A stretch of 9,366 nucleotides of DNA. It comes from Acidisphaera sp035272265 (GTDB lineage: Bacteria; Pseudomonadota; Alphaproteobacteria; Acetobacterales; Acetobacteraceae). The notes beneath the pieces are model-generated. The model was given only the letters and a program-made list of their open reading frames with translations, made no database searches and was not told the DNA's origin. Each line of letters opens with the position of its first letter. Position 1 is the first letter of the stretch. Below are positions 1-6,210 of this stretch, piece after piece. The stretch spans positions 1-9,366 of the forward strand of contig DATEQV010000394.1 in the NCBI GenBank assembly GCA_035272265.1. The letters run 5' to 3'. Made by a program: the position numbers and the translations under genes.

Positions 1-212
1 TCGACGTCGACAAGCGAATCGAGGGCGCGGCGGAGGTCGGCGCGCACAAGACGTCGATGCTGCAGGACCTCGAGCGCGGGCGGCCGATGGAGATCGACGC
101 GCTGCTCGGCGCAGTGGTCGAACTCGGGCAGTTGACAGGCGTGGCAATGCCGGTCAGCACGATGATCCTGGCGCTGGTGCGCGAGCGCGCGCGTCGCGCC
201 GGTTGTTACTAG
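1..212 (+). CDS. panE: 2-dehydropantoate 2-reductase, C-terminal end (partial)
   Basis: This is the last 69 codons of a gene whose start lies left of the window; the reading frame begins at base 3 and stops with TAG at 210-212. The visible residues match the C-terminal helical domain of ketopantoate reductases (ApbA/PanE family). They include the signature HKTSMLQDLERGRPMEID, whose Ser, Asp and Glu correspond to the substrate-binding part of the family, followed by the usual LGQLTGVAMPVS segment. The family reduces 2-dehydropantoate to pantoate with NADPH in the cytoplasm, a step of pantothenate and coenzyme A synthesis. Alphaproteobacteria often carry several PanE paralogues, and some act on other 2-oxo acids, so the exact substrate is not certain. 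The NADPH-binding N-terminal domain is not visible. The family call is strong; the assignment as the true panE is moderate. Confidence 0.85.
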   Translation, partial: DVDKRIEGAAEVGAHKTSMLQDLERGRPMEIDALLGAVVELGQLTGVAMPVSTMILALVRERARRAGCY

Positions 213-220
213 CTGTTACT
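204..220 (+). repeat. Tandem heptamer TGTTACT, 10-bp period
   Basis: TGTTACT occurs at 204-210 and again at 214-220, separated by AGC. The copies start exactly 10 bp apart, one helical turn. The first copy covers the end of the panE-type gene and its stop codon, and the second lies 24 nt before the lipoprotein start codon. The composition is AT-rich against a very GC-rich background. It could be a direct-repeat protein-binding site or simple chance; nothing else in the sequence decides this. Confidence 0.3.
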
Positions 221-244
221 GATCGTCGCTCCGGGAGAGTCGGG

Positions 245-580
245 ATGAAAAGCGTTCTGCTCGTCGGCTTGACCGGCGTGTCGCTGTGCGGCTGCGGCGT
301 CAACCTGCCGACGGTGGCCGATCAGCCCGTCCATCGCACGTTCCAATCGCGGCCGATCAGCCTGACCAACAATAACGCGCCGCCGTACGCAACGGGGCCG
401 AGCGGCACGCTGCGAGCCGGACCGCTTTCGCCCGTGATGACGAACCGGTTGCCATCGGGCGGCAGCCAGATCGTGCCCGGCTTCGGCCAGCAGGCCGCGC
501 CGGTGACCGACGTCGACAGTTACCCGACGACCGGGACCGGCGTGCAGGCCTACGGCAGCGGATCGCGCCTGCCCCAGTGA
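245..580 (+). CDS. Small predicted lipoprotein, unknown function
   Basis: A 111-residue protein that I do not recognise. The start is the ATG at 245, preceded by GGGAGAG at 233-239, a good ribosome binding site 5 nt away. A longer reading from TTG at 203 would overlap the upstream gene and lacks such a site. The N-terminus has one Lys, a hydrophobic run (VLLVGLTGVSL) and then LCGC, which fits a lipobox with Cys17 as the lipidated residue. The mature part is Pro-, Gly-, Ser- and Thr-rich with no predicted helix or catalytic motif, so it looks like a low-complexity surface or periplasmic lipoprotein. It follows the panE-type gene by 32 nt and could be co-transcribed with it. Its last 31 nt overlap the 3' end of the Uma2 gene on the opposite strand. 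Alphaproteobacteria have many small lineage-specific lipoproteins of this sort. Confidence 0.75.
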   Translation: MKSVLLVGLTGVSLCGCGVNLPTVADQPVHRTFQSRPISLTNNNAPPYATGPSGTLRAGPLSPVMTNRLPSGGSQIVPGFGQQAAPVTDVDSYPTTGTGVQAYGSGSRLPQ

Positions 581-1149
581 GCCTCGCTGCCGGCTTGGGG
601 CGGCTGGCTTAGCTCGATCGCGAAGCCGGGCGGATCGAAGGCGATCGTCCCACCGCCGGGCAGAAGCCTGACTCTCACCTCGCCATCATCGCCGCGCGAG
701 TAGTGCGTTACGGCGAATGGCTTCAGGCGAACGATCAAGTAGTGCCTCAGCGAAGCAATCCTGAAGTAGTCGGTCAACTTGGTATTCGTGTCGATGTGCT
801 GGGTCGACGGCGACAGAACTTCGACGACGATGATCGGATCCGGCACCTTATAGCTGTTGACTTCGATCGGCGTCCCGCACCGCACGACCGCGTCCGGCTC
901 GTAGCCCGTGTACTCGTCCACTTGCACGAGCGGTCCGTCCGGTATCGCCTCGCAATCGAGCCCGGCGTGCTCAATCGCTTGACGCAAGCGCGCGTAGACC
1001 TCCGCTTTCATAAGTGCGTGTCCGACGCGTTCCGGCGCCATGGCGACGACCTCGCCATGCAACAGCTCGTAGTGCTCCGTCTCGGGCTGCTCGATCGCCC
1101 AGGCGATGAACTCGTCGACCGTCATGCGTTTGCGGACCGGATCGGACAT
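550..1149 (-). CDS. Uma2 family (DUF820) PD-(D/E)XK nuclease-fold protein
   Basis: A 199-residue protein of the Uma2 (DUF820) family, a restriction-endonuclease-like fold found in many bacteria and hugely expanded in cyanobacteria; its biological role is unknown. Visible hallmarks in order are the N-terminal MTVDEF segment, YELLHGEVVAM (residues 27-37, Glu28), EPDAVV (84-89, with Asp86 as a likely metal ligand), IVVEVLSPST (107-116, Glu110) and Lys124 ahead of TDYF. The length is typical. The ATG at 1149 has a perfect GGAGG 5 nt upstream. It begins 19 nt after the rlmN stop, so it is probably the last gene of the ialB-rlmN-uma2 unit. By hand count bases 661-1140 are about 62% GC, against about 72% for 1201-1440 inside rlmN, which suggests later acquisition. 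The fold assignment is strong; nuclease activity is an inference. Confidence 0.88.
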   Translation of the reverse strand: MSDPVRKRMTVDEFIAWAIEQPETEHYELLHGEVVAMAPERVGHALMKAEVYARLRQAIEHAGLDCEAIPDGPLVQVDEYTGYEPDAVVRCGTPIEVNSYKVPDPIIVVEVLSPSTQHIDTNTKLTDYFRIASLRHYLIVRLKPFAVTHYSRGDDGEVRVRLLPGGGTIAFDPPGFAIELSQPPQAGSEAHWGRRDPLP

Positions 1150-1154
1150 CTTTG

Positions 1155-1159
1155 CCTCC
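1155..1159 (-). promoter_or_regulatory. Strong Shine-Dalgarno (GGAGG) of the Uma2 gene
   Basis: On the minus strand GGAGG lies 5 nt before the ATG at 1149. It sits inside the 19-nt gap after the rlmN stop codon and fixes the start of the Uma2 gene. It is the best ribosome binding site in the window; most other genes here have weak ones. Confidence 0.8.
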
Positions 1160-1168
1160 GCCGCGATC

Positions 1169-2347
1169 CTACGCCGCCGCGTCCGCCTTCGTCATGCGTT
1201 CGCTCTCCGTCCGCAGCTGGCCGCAGGCGGCGAGGATGTCGCGGCCACGTGGGGCACGCACGGGCGAGGCGTAGCCCGCATCCATCACGATCGCGGCGAA
1301 GCGGCGAATCGCGTCGGGGGTGCTGGTCTCGAACCGGCTGCCCGGCCAGGGGTTGAACGGGATCAGGTTCACCTTCGCCGGCAAGCCCCCCAGCAGCCGC
1401 ACCAGCTCCTTCGCGTCCGCCACGCTGTCGTTGACGTCCTTCAGCATCACGTATTCGAAGGTGATGCGCCGCGCGTTCGACGCGCCCGGATAGCGCCGGC
1501 ACGCCGCCATCAGCTCGGCGATCGGATAGCGGCGATTGAGCGGCACCAGCTCGTCGCGCAGCTCGTCGCGCACCGCGTGCAGCGACACCGCGAGGTTGAC
1601 GCCGAGCTCCGCGCCGCACCGGTCCATCAGTGGCACGACGCCCGAGGTGCTCAGCGTGATGCGACGGCGCGACAGGCCGATCCCTTCGCCGTCCATCGCG
1701 ATCCGCATCGCGCGGGCGACATGGGCGTAGTTGAACAGCGGCTCGCCCATGCCCATCAGCACGATGTTCGACAGCAGCCGCGGCGCCTCGCCCTTCGGGC
1801 TCGGCCACTCGCCGTACGCGTCGCGCGCCGCCATGAACTGGCCGACGATCTCGGCCGCACCCAGATTGCGCGCCAGCCGCTGCGTGCCGGTGTGGCAGAA
1901 GCGGCAGGACAGCGTGCAGCCCACCTGCGAGGAGATGCAGACCGAGCCGCGATCCTCCTGCAGGTCGGGGATGTAGACGGTCTCCGCCTCCTGTCCGTCA
2001 CGGAAGCGGAACAGGAACTTGCGCGTGCCGTCGGCGCTCGTCTGCGCGACCTTCGTCTCGGGGCGGCCGATCACGAACCGCTCGGCGAGCTTCGCCTGCA
2101 ACGGCCTGGCGATCGTGCTCATGTGCGCGAAGTCGGTGGCACCCTGGTGGTAGATCCAGTGCCAGAGCTGCTTGGCGCGGAACGCCGCCTCGCCGATCGC
2201 GGCCATCTCGGCCGCGAGTTCCTCGCGCGTCAGGCCGACGAGGTCGTGCCGTCCGTCCGCCGTCACCAGGGTCGGCGGATCGAACAGTGCCGACTTGGCC
2301 AGGATGCGGTCGCGTTCGGCCTGCGTCAGGGCAGCCGAGTCGGTCAT
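1169..2347 (-). CDS. rlmN: 23S rRNA (adenine2503-C2)-methyltransferase RlmN
   Basis: A 392-residue radical-SAM methyltransferase that methylates C2 of A2503 in 23S rRNA, and in enterobacteria A37 of some tRNAs. The [4Fe-4S]-binding motif is GCTLSCRFC, with Cys144, Cys148 and Cys151. Cys137 in the preceding CISSQVG segment corresponds to E. coli Cys118, and Cys375 in ILAACGQL corresponds to Cys355, the residue that carries the transient methyl group, so the full catalytic set is present. Other family signatures are MGMGEPL (198-204), VMLKDVND and KVNLIPFNPWPG. The length is close to E. coli RlmN (384). I chose ATG 2347; the frame stays open to 2491, but those 48 extra residues are Arg/Ala-rich, lie over the ialB-like gene and do not resemble the family. 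It starts 10 nt after the ialB-like stop codon and is likely translated from the same transcript. Confidence 0.96.
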   Translation of the reverse strand: MTDSAALTQAERDRILAKSALFDPPTLVTADGRHDLVGLTREELAAEMAAIGEAAFRAKQLWHWIYHQGATDFAHMSTIARPLQAKLAERFVIGRPETKVAQTSADGTRKFLFRFRDGQEAETVYIPDLQEDRGSVCISSQVGCTLSCRFCHTGTQRLARNLGAAEIVGQFMAARDAYGEWPSPKGEAPRLLSNIVLMGMGEPLFNYAHVARAMRIAMDGEGIGLSRRRITLSTSGVVPLMDRCGAELGVNLAVSLHAVRDELRDELVPLNRRYPIAELMAACRRYPGASNARRITFEYVMLKDVNDSVADAKELVRLLGGLPAKVNLIPFNPWPGSRFETSTPDAIRRFAAIVMDAGYASPVRAPRGRDILAACGQLRTESERMTKADAAA

Positions 2348-2357
2348 CCCGCGTCGC

Positions 2358-2888
2358 TCATCGGGGGCAGGCCCTGACGATCGCCTGGTGCGCCTGGCCG
2401 AAGCCGCGCAGGCTGAACGTGTCGACCACCGGCGTGCCGCGCGGGCCGGGCGAGCGGGCGCTGGCCTGAAGGCCGCGCTCGAAATCCGCAACCACGGCTG
2501 CGCCCTCGCGCGCGAAGGCGCTGCGCTGGGCGGTGTAGAAGCTGAGCGCGGACTGTTCGACCTGCACCGTCACCTCGCTGCCCGAGGGGAACGTGAAGCC
2601 GGCGGCGATGGCGACGGAGTCGCGCCCGGTCGGACGCTCGGCGACGGTCATCACCACGTCGCCACGCCCCGGCAGCAGCGGGACGGAGTTGGTCGCGCGC
2701 GTGAAAGCGTAGCAGACCAGCTGTCCGCTCTCGTAATGCGTCGCCGCCGTCCAGTCCTCGAAATGGCCGAGCAGCTTCGGCGCGTTCGGGTCCGCCGGCT
2801 CGTGCCGCGGGTGCGCCGGGCCGGCGGCGAGGGCCGGGTCCGCCGTCACGAACGTCGCCGCGAGGAGAAACAAGAACTTGGCTCGCAT
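2358..2888 (-). CDS. Invasion-associated locus B (IalB) family exported protein
   Basis: A 176-residue protein with a signal peptide (MRAKFLFLLAATF..., likely cleaved after Ala21 or Ala22 in the ALAAG stretch). The mature part has the IalB pattern: LGHFEDW at 39-46, a Cys in LVCYAF (Cys59), a beta-rich core (DVVMTVAERP, VTVQVEQ) and the closing segment DTFSLRGFGQAHQAI followed by Cys174. Cys59 and Cys174 are the only cysteines of the mature protein and may form a disulfide. IalB was named in Bartonella for a role in erythrocyte invasion, but homologues are widespread in free-living alphaproteobacteria, where the function is not established; invasion should not be inferred here. The ATG at 2888 has no recognisable ribosome binding site (CTCCTCGCC precedes it). 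The frame is open to 3092, but the upstream extension lacks secretory or family features. It is the likely first gene of the ialB-rlmN-uma2 unit. Confidence 0.87.
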   Translation of the reverse strand: MRAKFLFLLAATFVTADPALAAGPAHPRHEPADPNAPKLLGHFEDWTAATHYESGQLVCYAFTRATNSVPLLPGRGDVVMTVAERPTGRDSVAIAAGFTFPSGSEVTVQVEQSALSFYTAQRSAFAREGAAVVADFERGLQASARSPGPRGTPVVDTFSLRGFGQAHQAIVRACPR

Positions 2889-2933
2889 GGCGAGGAGATA
2901 CGGCGCGCCGGGCGGGGGAACAAGCGGCAGCGT

Positions 2934-2948
2934 CGTGAAACCGTCACG
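2934..2948. promoter_or_regulatory. Dyad CGTGA-N5-TCACG in the divergent spacer
   Basis: CGTGA (2934-2938) and TCACG (2944-2948) are perfect inverted repeats around a 5-nt centre. GTGA/TCAC half-sites are what CRP-type proteins with an Arg-Glu pair in the recognition helix contact. The neighbouring regulator has that pair, but the canonical E. coli CRP site has a 6-nt spacer. The site lies 46 nt before the ialB-like start and 95 nt before the regulator start. This is a candidate autoregulatory or divergent operator, inferred from position and half-site only. Confidence 0.35.
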
Positions 2949-2984
2949 CGGACGCGGCCGATCGGGGCGTGGCGCCGGCCTGCC

Positions 2985-3013
2985 TTGGCTGAGGCGAGTC
3001 GCCCCATCATAGT
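2985..3013 (+). promoter_or_regulatory. Candidate promoter of the Crp/Fnr-like gene, with internal dyad
   Basis: TTGGCT at 2985-2990 and CATAGT at 3008-3013 are separated by exactly 17 nt and each matches four of six consensus bases of housekeeping promoters. Transcription would start near 3020, about 23 nt before the ATG at 3043. Inside the spacer GGCGA-G-TCGCC (2993-3003) is a perfect short palindrome, well placed for a repressor to block polymerase. Both elements are sequence matches only. Confidence 0.35.
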
Positions 3014-3042
3014 TGCGGCAAGGCGGCATTCCGGGACTCGTC

Positions 3043-3741
3043 ATGGCCAAGCTCGACGACAAGGCTAAACGCGCGGCCTTGCTGTCGAGCACCCTGTTTC
3101 AGGCGATGTCGCCGGACGAGATCACGGCGATTCTGTCGATCGCGACCGACCGCGTCGTCCCGCGCGGCACGGTGATCTTCCAGAAGGGCGATCCGGGCAG
3201 CAGCCTGATGGCGGTGCTGAAGGGGCGCGTGCGCATCTCCACGGTCTCGCCCGACGGCAAGGAGCTGACGCTGAACACGATCCGCGCCGGCGAGGTGTTC
3301 GGCGAGATTGCGCTGCTCGACGGCAAGCCGCGCAGCGCCGACGCCACCGCCGTCGAGGAGACGCACCTGCTCGTGCTGGAGCGCAAGGCGTTCATGCCGT
3401 TGCTGCGCGGCAACGAGGACCTGCTGCTCCGCCTGCTCGGCACGCTGTGCGAGCGGCTGCGCCGCACCTCGCTGGCGCTGGAGGAGATCGCGCTGTTCGA
3501 CCTGCCCGCGCGGCTGGCGCGCGTGCTGGTGAAGCTCGGGCAGGACTACGGCCGTCCGGGGCCGGAGGGCGTGCGGATCGACGTGCGGCTGTCGCAGCGC
3601 GACCTCTCGACGCTGGTCGCGTCGTCGCGCGAAAGCGTCAACAAGCAGCTGCGCCACTGGCGCGACGACGGCGTGGTTTCGATGGACGGTGGCTACCTCG
3701 TGCTGCGCCGCGTGCGCGATCTGGAGGCGCTGGTCGCCTGA
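3043..3741 (+). CDS. Crp/Fnr family transcriptional regulator
   Basis: A 232-residue DNA-binding regulator. Residues about 15-125 form the cyclic-nucleotide-binding-type beta-roll, with RGTVIFQKGDPG (41-52) and the phosphate-binding cassette FGEIALLDGKPRSADATA (86-103). The cassette retains Gly87, Glu88, Arg97, Ser98 and Ala99, the positions that hold cAMP in E. coli CRP, so nucleotide binding is plausible. A long dimer helix follows (about 127-150). The C-terminal winged helix has LSQRDLSTLV and the recognition helix SSRESVNKQLRHW (194-206). Arg196, Glu197 and Lys201 align with CRP Arg180, Glu181 and Arg185, favouring GTGA-type half-sites over the FNR type. No N-terminal cysteine cluster is present, so it is not an iron-sulfur oxygen sensor. 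I chose ATG 3043, with GGGA 6 nt upstream, over an in-frame TTG at 3013 that overlaps the candidate -10 element. It is divergent from the ialB-like gene. Confidence 0.93.
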   Translation: MAKLDDKAKRAALLSSTLFQAMSPDEITAILSIATDRVVPRGTVIFQKGDPGSSLMAVLKGRVRISTVSPDGKELTLNTIRAGEVFGEIALLDGKPRSADATAVEETHLLVLERKAFMPLLRGNEDLLLRLLGTLCERLRRTSLALEEIALFDLPARLARVLVKLGQDYGRPGPEGVRIDVRLSQRDLSTLVASSRESVNKQLRHWRDDGVVSMDGGYLVLRRVRDLEALVA

Positions 3742-3766
3742 TTTGAGGCTGGCCACGCCGACGCCG

Positions 3767-4405
3767 TCAGGCCGGCTCGCGGGTGACGGCAATCCCCGGC
3801 AGGTGGAGCTTCATCAAGGCCCGCAGCCGATCGTCCTGTTCGGGCGGCAGAGTCCGTTTCGGCACGAAGACTCCGGTGAACGGTCCGGTGACGAAGAACA
3901 GGTAGGCGGGTGTTTCGTGCACGGCCCGGATGGACGGCCAGCGCGTGATGACCGAACTGACCGCGGTATCGCTCTTGATTCCCTCCGGCACGAACGCCGC
4001 GACGGCTCCATGGGCGAGGGTCGGGTCGGCGGGATCGACGTCCGGCCGGGCTTTCAGGATCCGGCGGAGCACCTCGCGCGTCCGCCGGCGGACGTAGAGG
4101 CGCGACAGCACCAACGTGACGGCGATGACGGCGCAGGCAGTGAGGCCAAGGCGGATGGCGTAGGTCGCGTCCATCTGCAAGACGACGGAAATGAAATCGC
4201 TGAACGTCGGAGGGTCCGGAACGAGGAGCCAGCCGAGCACCACCCCGAGCAGGGCGCAGAGGCCCAAGTAGAGGACGAACGTGATCTCCCGTCGCCGGCG
4301 GACGGCGCGGTTCTCCGGCAGCTGCGTGAGATGCATCTGGAACGCGAGGTAATCCTCGAGCGTTATCTTCGACACGATCCGGCACGGCTCGGGCTCGCTG
4401 TTCAC
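3767..4405 (-). CDS. YcxB-like two-helix membrane protein
   Basis: A protein of about 212 residues with the layout of YcxB-like proteins: a short cytoplasmic N-terminus with KITLEDYLAFQ (13-23), two transmembrane helices (about 42-63 and 83-104), a basic loop (YVRRRTREVLRR) and a C-terminal domain. That domain carries the family's typical closing strand pattern, AYLFFVTGPFTGVFVPKRTL (167-186), which resembles a degenerate PH-like fold. The function of the family is unknown. The start is uncertain. I prefer GTG 4405, which has AGGGA 10 nt upstream and leaves the conserved part intact; GTG 4477 (236 residues) and GTG 4375 are alternatives, and no ATG start fits. It converges with the Crp/Fnr-like gene across 25 nt and is divergent from the transporter gene. 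A hand count of four lines gives about 67% GC, slightly below its neighbours. Confidence 0.7.
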   Translation of the reverse strand: MNSEPEPCRIVSKITLEDYLAFQMHLTQLPENRAVRRRREITFVLYLGLCALLGVVLGWLLVPDPPTFSDFISVVLQMDATYAIRLGLTACAVIAVTLVLSRLYVRRRTREVLRRILKARPDVDPADPTLAHGAVAAFVPEGIKSDTAVSSVITRWPSIRAVHETPAYLFFVTGPFTGVFVPKRTLPPEQDDRLRALMKLHLPGIAVTREPA

Positions 4406-4627
4406 GATGCGGTGGTCCCTTGCGGTGGGTTCGGCCGGGAAGCCGAGGCGAGTGGTCTCGCTTTGCCACGCGGGCACTGACCTGGCGCTGCAGTGCTTCA
4501 GGCTGCGTTCCTGCCGGCAACCCGGGGCAGGGCAGGGTTGAGCACTCCGCTCGGCACCCGCCCCTATGTGCGGCGATAAGCTTTCCTTTCCCGGCCTGCT
4601 TATTGCTGCGCCCGTTCCGGATCGATC
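4406..4627. other. Divergent intergenic region, YcxB-like gene / transporter
   Basis: This 222-nt stretch separates two divergent starts and must hold the transporter promoter, but I cannot pick out a convincing -35/-10 pair. Visible elements are CCTGCC (4510-4515) facing GGCAGG (4526-4531) as a possible 6-bp stem with a 10-nt loop, the G-rich run GGGCAGGGCAGGG (4525-4537), and a less GC-rich patch around GATAAGCTTTCC (4575-4586). If the YcxB-like gene starts at GTG 4477, its first 24 codons occupy part of this region. No regulator gene of the TetR or MarR type adjoins the transporter. Confidence 0.4.
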
Positions 4628-6193
4628 ATGTCAGCCACGACTGCCGCCAAGCCCGAATCCGCCTCACGGCCGCAGCACGGGCCGCCGACCCGCTTCACCC
4701 ACCAGCAGATCCTGCAAGTCCTCAGCGGCATCCTGCTGTGCATGTTCCTCGCCGCCATCGACCAGACGGTCGTGATCCCGGCGGTGCCGGCGATCGCGGC
4801 GGACCTGAACGGGTTCGGGCACCTGTCTTGGATCGTGTCCGCCTATCTGCTGACGTCCACGGCGGCGACGCCGATCTACGGCAAGCTGTCGGACACGTTC
4901 GGGCGGCGGAAGCTGCTGCTGCCGGCGATCGCGCTGTTCGCGCTGGCCTCGGTCGGGTGCGCGCTGTCGCACACGATCTGGCAGCTCATCGTGTCGCGCG
5001 CCGTGCAGGGCGTCGGCGGGGCCGGGTTGATGGCGATGTCGCAGGCGGCGATCGCCGACGTCGTCTCGCCGCGCGAGCGCGGCCGCTACCAGGGCTACAT
5101 GGCCGGCACCTGGGCGATCGCCTCGATCGCCGGCCCGATCATCGGCGGATGGGTCACGGACTACGCCACCTGGCGCTGGATCTTCTGGATCAACGTGCCG
5201 CTCGGCGTGCTTGCCATGCTGCTGTGCCACCGCGCCTTGCGGGTGCTCGTGGTGCGTCCGCGCGAGTCCAAGATCGACTTCCTCGGCGCCGGCCTGCTGA
5301 CCGGGGCGGTGACCTGCTTCCTGTTGGCGATGAGCTGGGGCGGCGTGCAGATGCCCTGGACCGCCCCGCCGCTTCTCGGGATCCTGCTGCTTGGGGTGCT
5401 GGCGATCGCCTGGCTCGCCTGGCACGAGCGGCGGGCGCCCGACCCGATGCTGCCGCCGCGGCTGTTCCGCAACGGCGTGATCGTCGGCGGGGTGACGATC
5501 GCGTTCTTCGGCTCGCTCGGCCTGTTCGGCGGGCTGTTCCTGCTGCCACTGTTCTTCCAGCTCGTGGGCGGGGTTGATGCGGCCAATTCGGGCGCGCTCG
5601 TGGTGCCGTTCCTGGGGTCGAACTGCGTCGGCGCCTTTGTCGCCGGGCAGGTCGCCCGGCGGCTCGGGCGCACGCGATGGCTCATGGTGTCCGGCCTGGT
5701 CGGCACGATCTTGGGGTTCGGCCTGCTCGCGACCTTGGGGCCTGGCACGCCGACGGTGCTGACGGTGCTGTTCCAGCTGGTGCTCGGGTTCTCGATCGGC
5801 CTGATCATGCCGACGGTGCTGGTGGCCGTGCAGAACGCGGCGGAGCTGCGCGACGTGGGGGTGGCGACCGGCGTGCTGCTGTTCCTGCGCTCCATGGGCG
5901 GCGCGTTCGGCAGCACGCTGGTGGGCGCGATCCTGGTCAGCCGCTTCGCCGACGTGGCCGCCGGCCTCGGCCTGCCGACGCATATCGACCTGAGCGATGT
6001 GCGCGGCTCGGCGTTCGCCGGGCTTTCGGATGCCGCGCGCCACTCCCTGCAGGTCGGGCTGACGGGCGCGTTCCACCTCGCCTTCCTCGCCTGCGGGGCG
6101 CTGACTGTGGCGGCCTGCATCGTGGCGCTGCGGATGCGCGACCTGCCGCTGCGGACGACCTCGGCCCAGGAGCCCGCCGCGCTCGTGCATTAA
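4628..6193 (+). CDS. MFS drug efflux transporter, DHA2 (EmrB/QacA) type
   Basis: A 521-residue inner-membrane transporter of the major facilitator superfamily, 14-helix drug:proton antiporter group. Visible motifs are AAIDQTVVIPAVPAI in helix 1 (42-56; Asp45 matches the DHA2 helix-1 signature), the loop 2-3 motif A GKLSDTFGRRKLLL (85-98), motif B RAVQGVGGAGL in helix 4 (124-134, with Arg124), and the antiporter motif C IAGPIIGGWV in helix 5 (167-176). WRWIFWINVPLG, which usually follows in this family, is also present. The length is typical. By family it exports hydrophobic compounds using the proton gradient; the substrate cannot be read from sequence. The N-terminal 25 residues are polar and cytoplasmic. 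No HlyD/EmrA-type membrane-fusion partner is adjacent, so it probably works alone in the inner membrane. The ATG at 4628 has only a weak GGA 6 nt upstream. An exported hydrolase gene follows after 58 nt. Confidence 0.93.
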   Translation: MSATTAAKPESASRPQHGPPTRFTHQQILQVLSGILLCMFLAAIDQTVVIPAVPAIAADLNGFGHLSWIVSAYLLTSTAATPIYGKLSDTFGRRKLLLPAIALFALASVGCALSHTIWQLIVSRAVQGVGGAGLMAMSQAAIADVVSPRERGRYQGYMAGTWAIASIAGPIIGGWVTDYATWRWIFWINVPLGVLAMLLCHRALRVLVVRPRESKIDFLGAGLLTGAVTCFLLAMSWGGVQMPWTAPPLLGILLLGVLAIAWLAWHERRAPDPMLPPRLFRNGVIVGGVTIAFFGSLGLFGGLFLLPLFFQLVGGVDAANSGALVVPFLGSNCVGAFVAGQVARRLGRTRWLMVSGLVGTILGFGLLATLGPGTPTVLTVLFQLVLGFSIGLIMPTVLVAVQNAAELRDVGVATGVLLFLRSMGGAFGSTLVGAILVSRFADVAAGLGLPTHIDLSDVRGSAFAGLSDAARHSLQVGLTGAFHLAFLACGALTVAACIVALRMRDLPLRTTSAQEPAALVH

Positions 6194-6210
6194 CGCAAGT
6201 GCCGCGCGTA

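Noticed and set aside
1106..2377. A 423-codon plus-strand open frame across rlmN
   Set aside because: It is antisense to a gene with complete radical-SAM catalytic residues, and its translation is Arg-rich and featureless.
2348..2491. Upstream extension of the rlmN frame by 48 codons
   Set aside because: The extra residues are Arg/Ala-rich, overlap the 3' end of the ialB-like gene and have no match to RlmN N-termini; ATG 2347 gives the normal length.
3748..3776. GCTGGCC / GGCCGGC stem between the convergent Crp/Fnr-like and YcxB-like genes as a terminator
   Set aside because: The 7-bp stem needs a G-U pair, has a 15-nt loop, lacks a T-run in either direction, and its right arm lies inside the coding end of the YcxB-like gene. 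It could help termination but cannot be called.
4524..4537. G-rich run with repeated GGGCA as a G-quadruplex
   Set aside because: Only three G-tracts of three or more lie close together; a fourth is missing, so the minimal pattern is not met.
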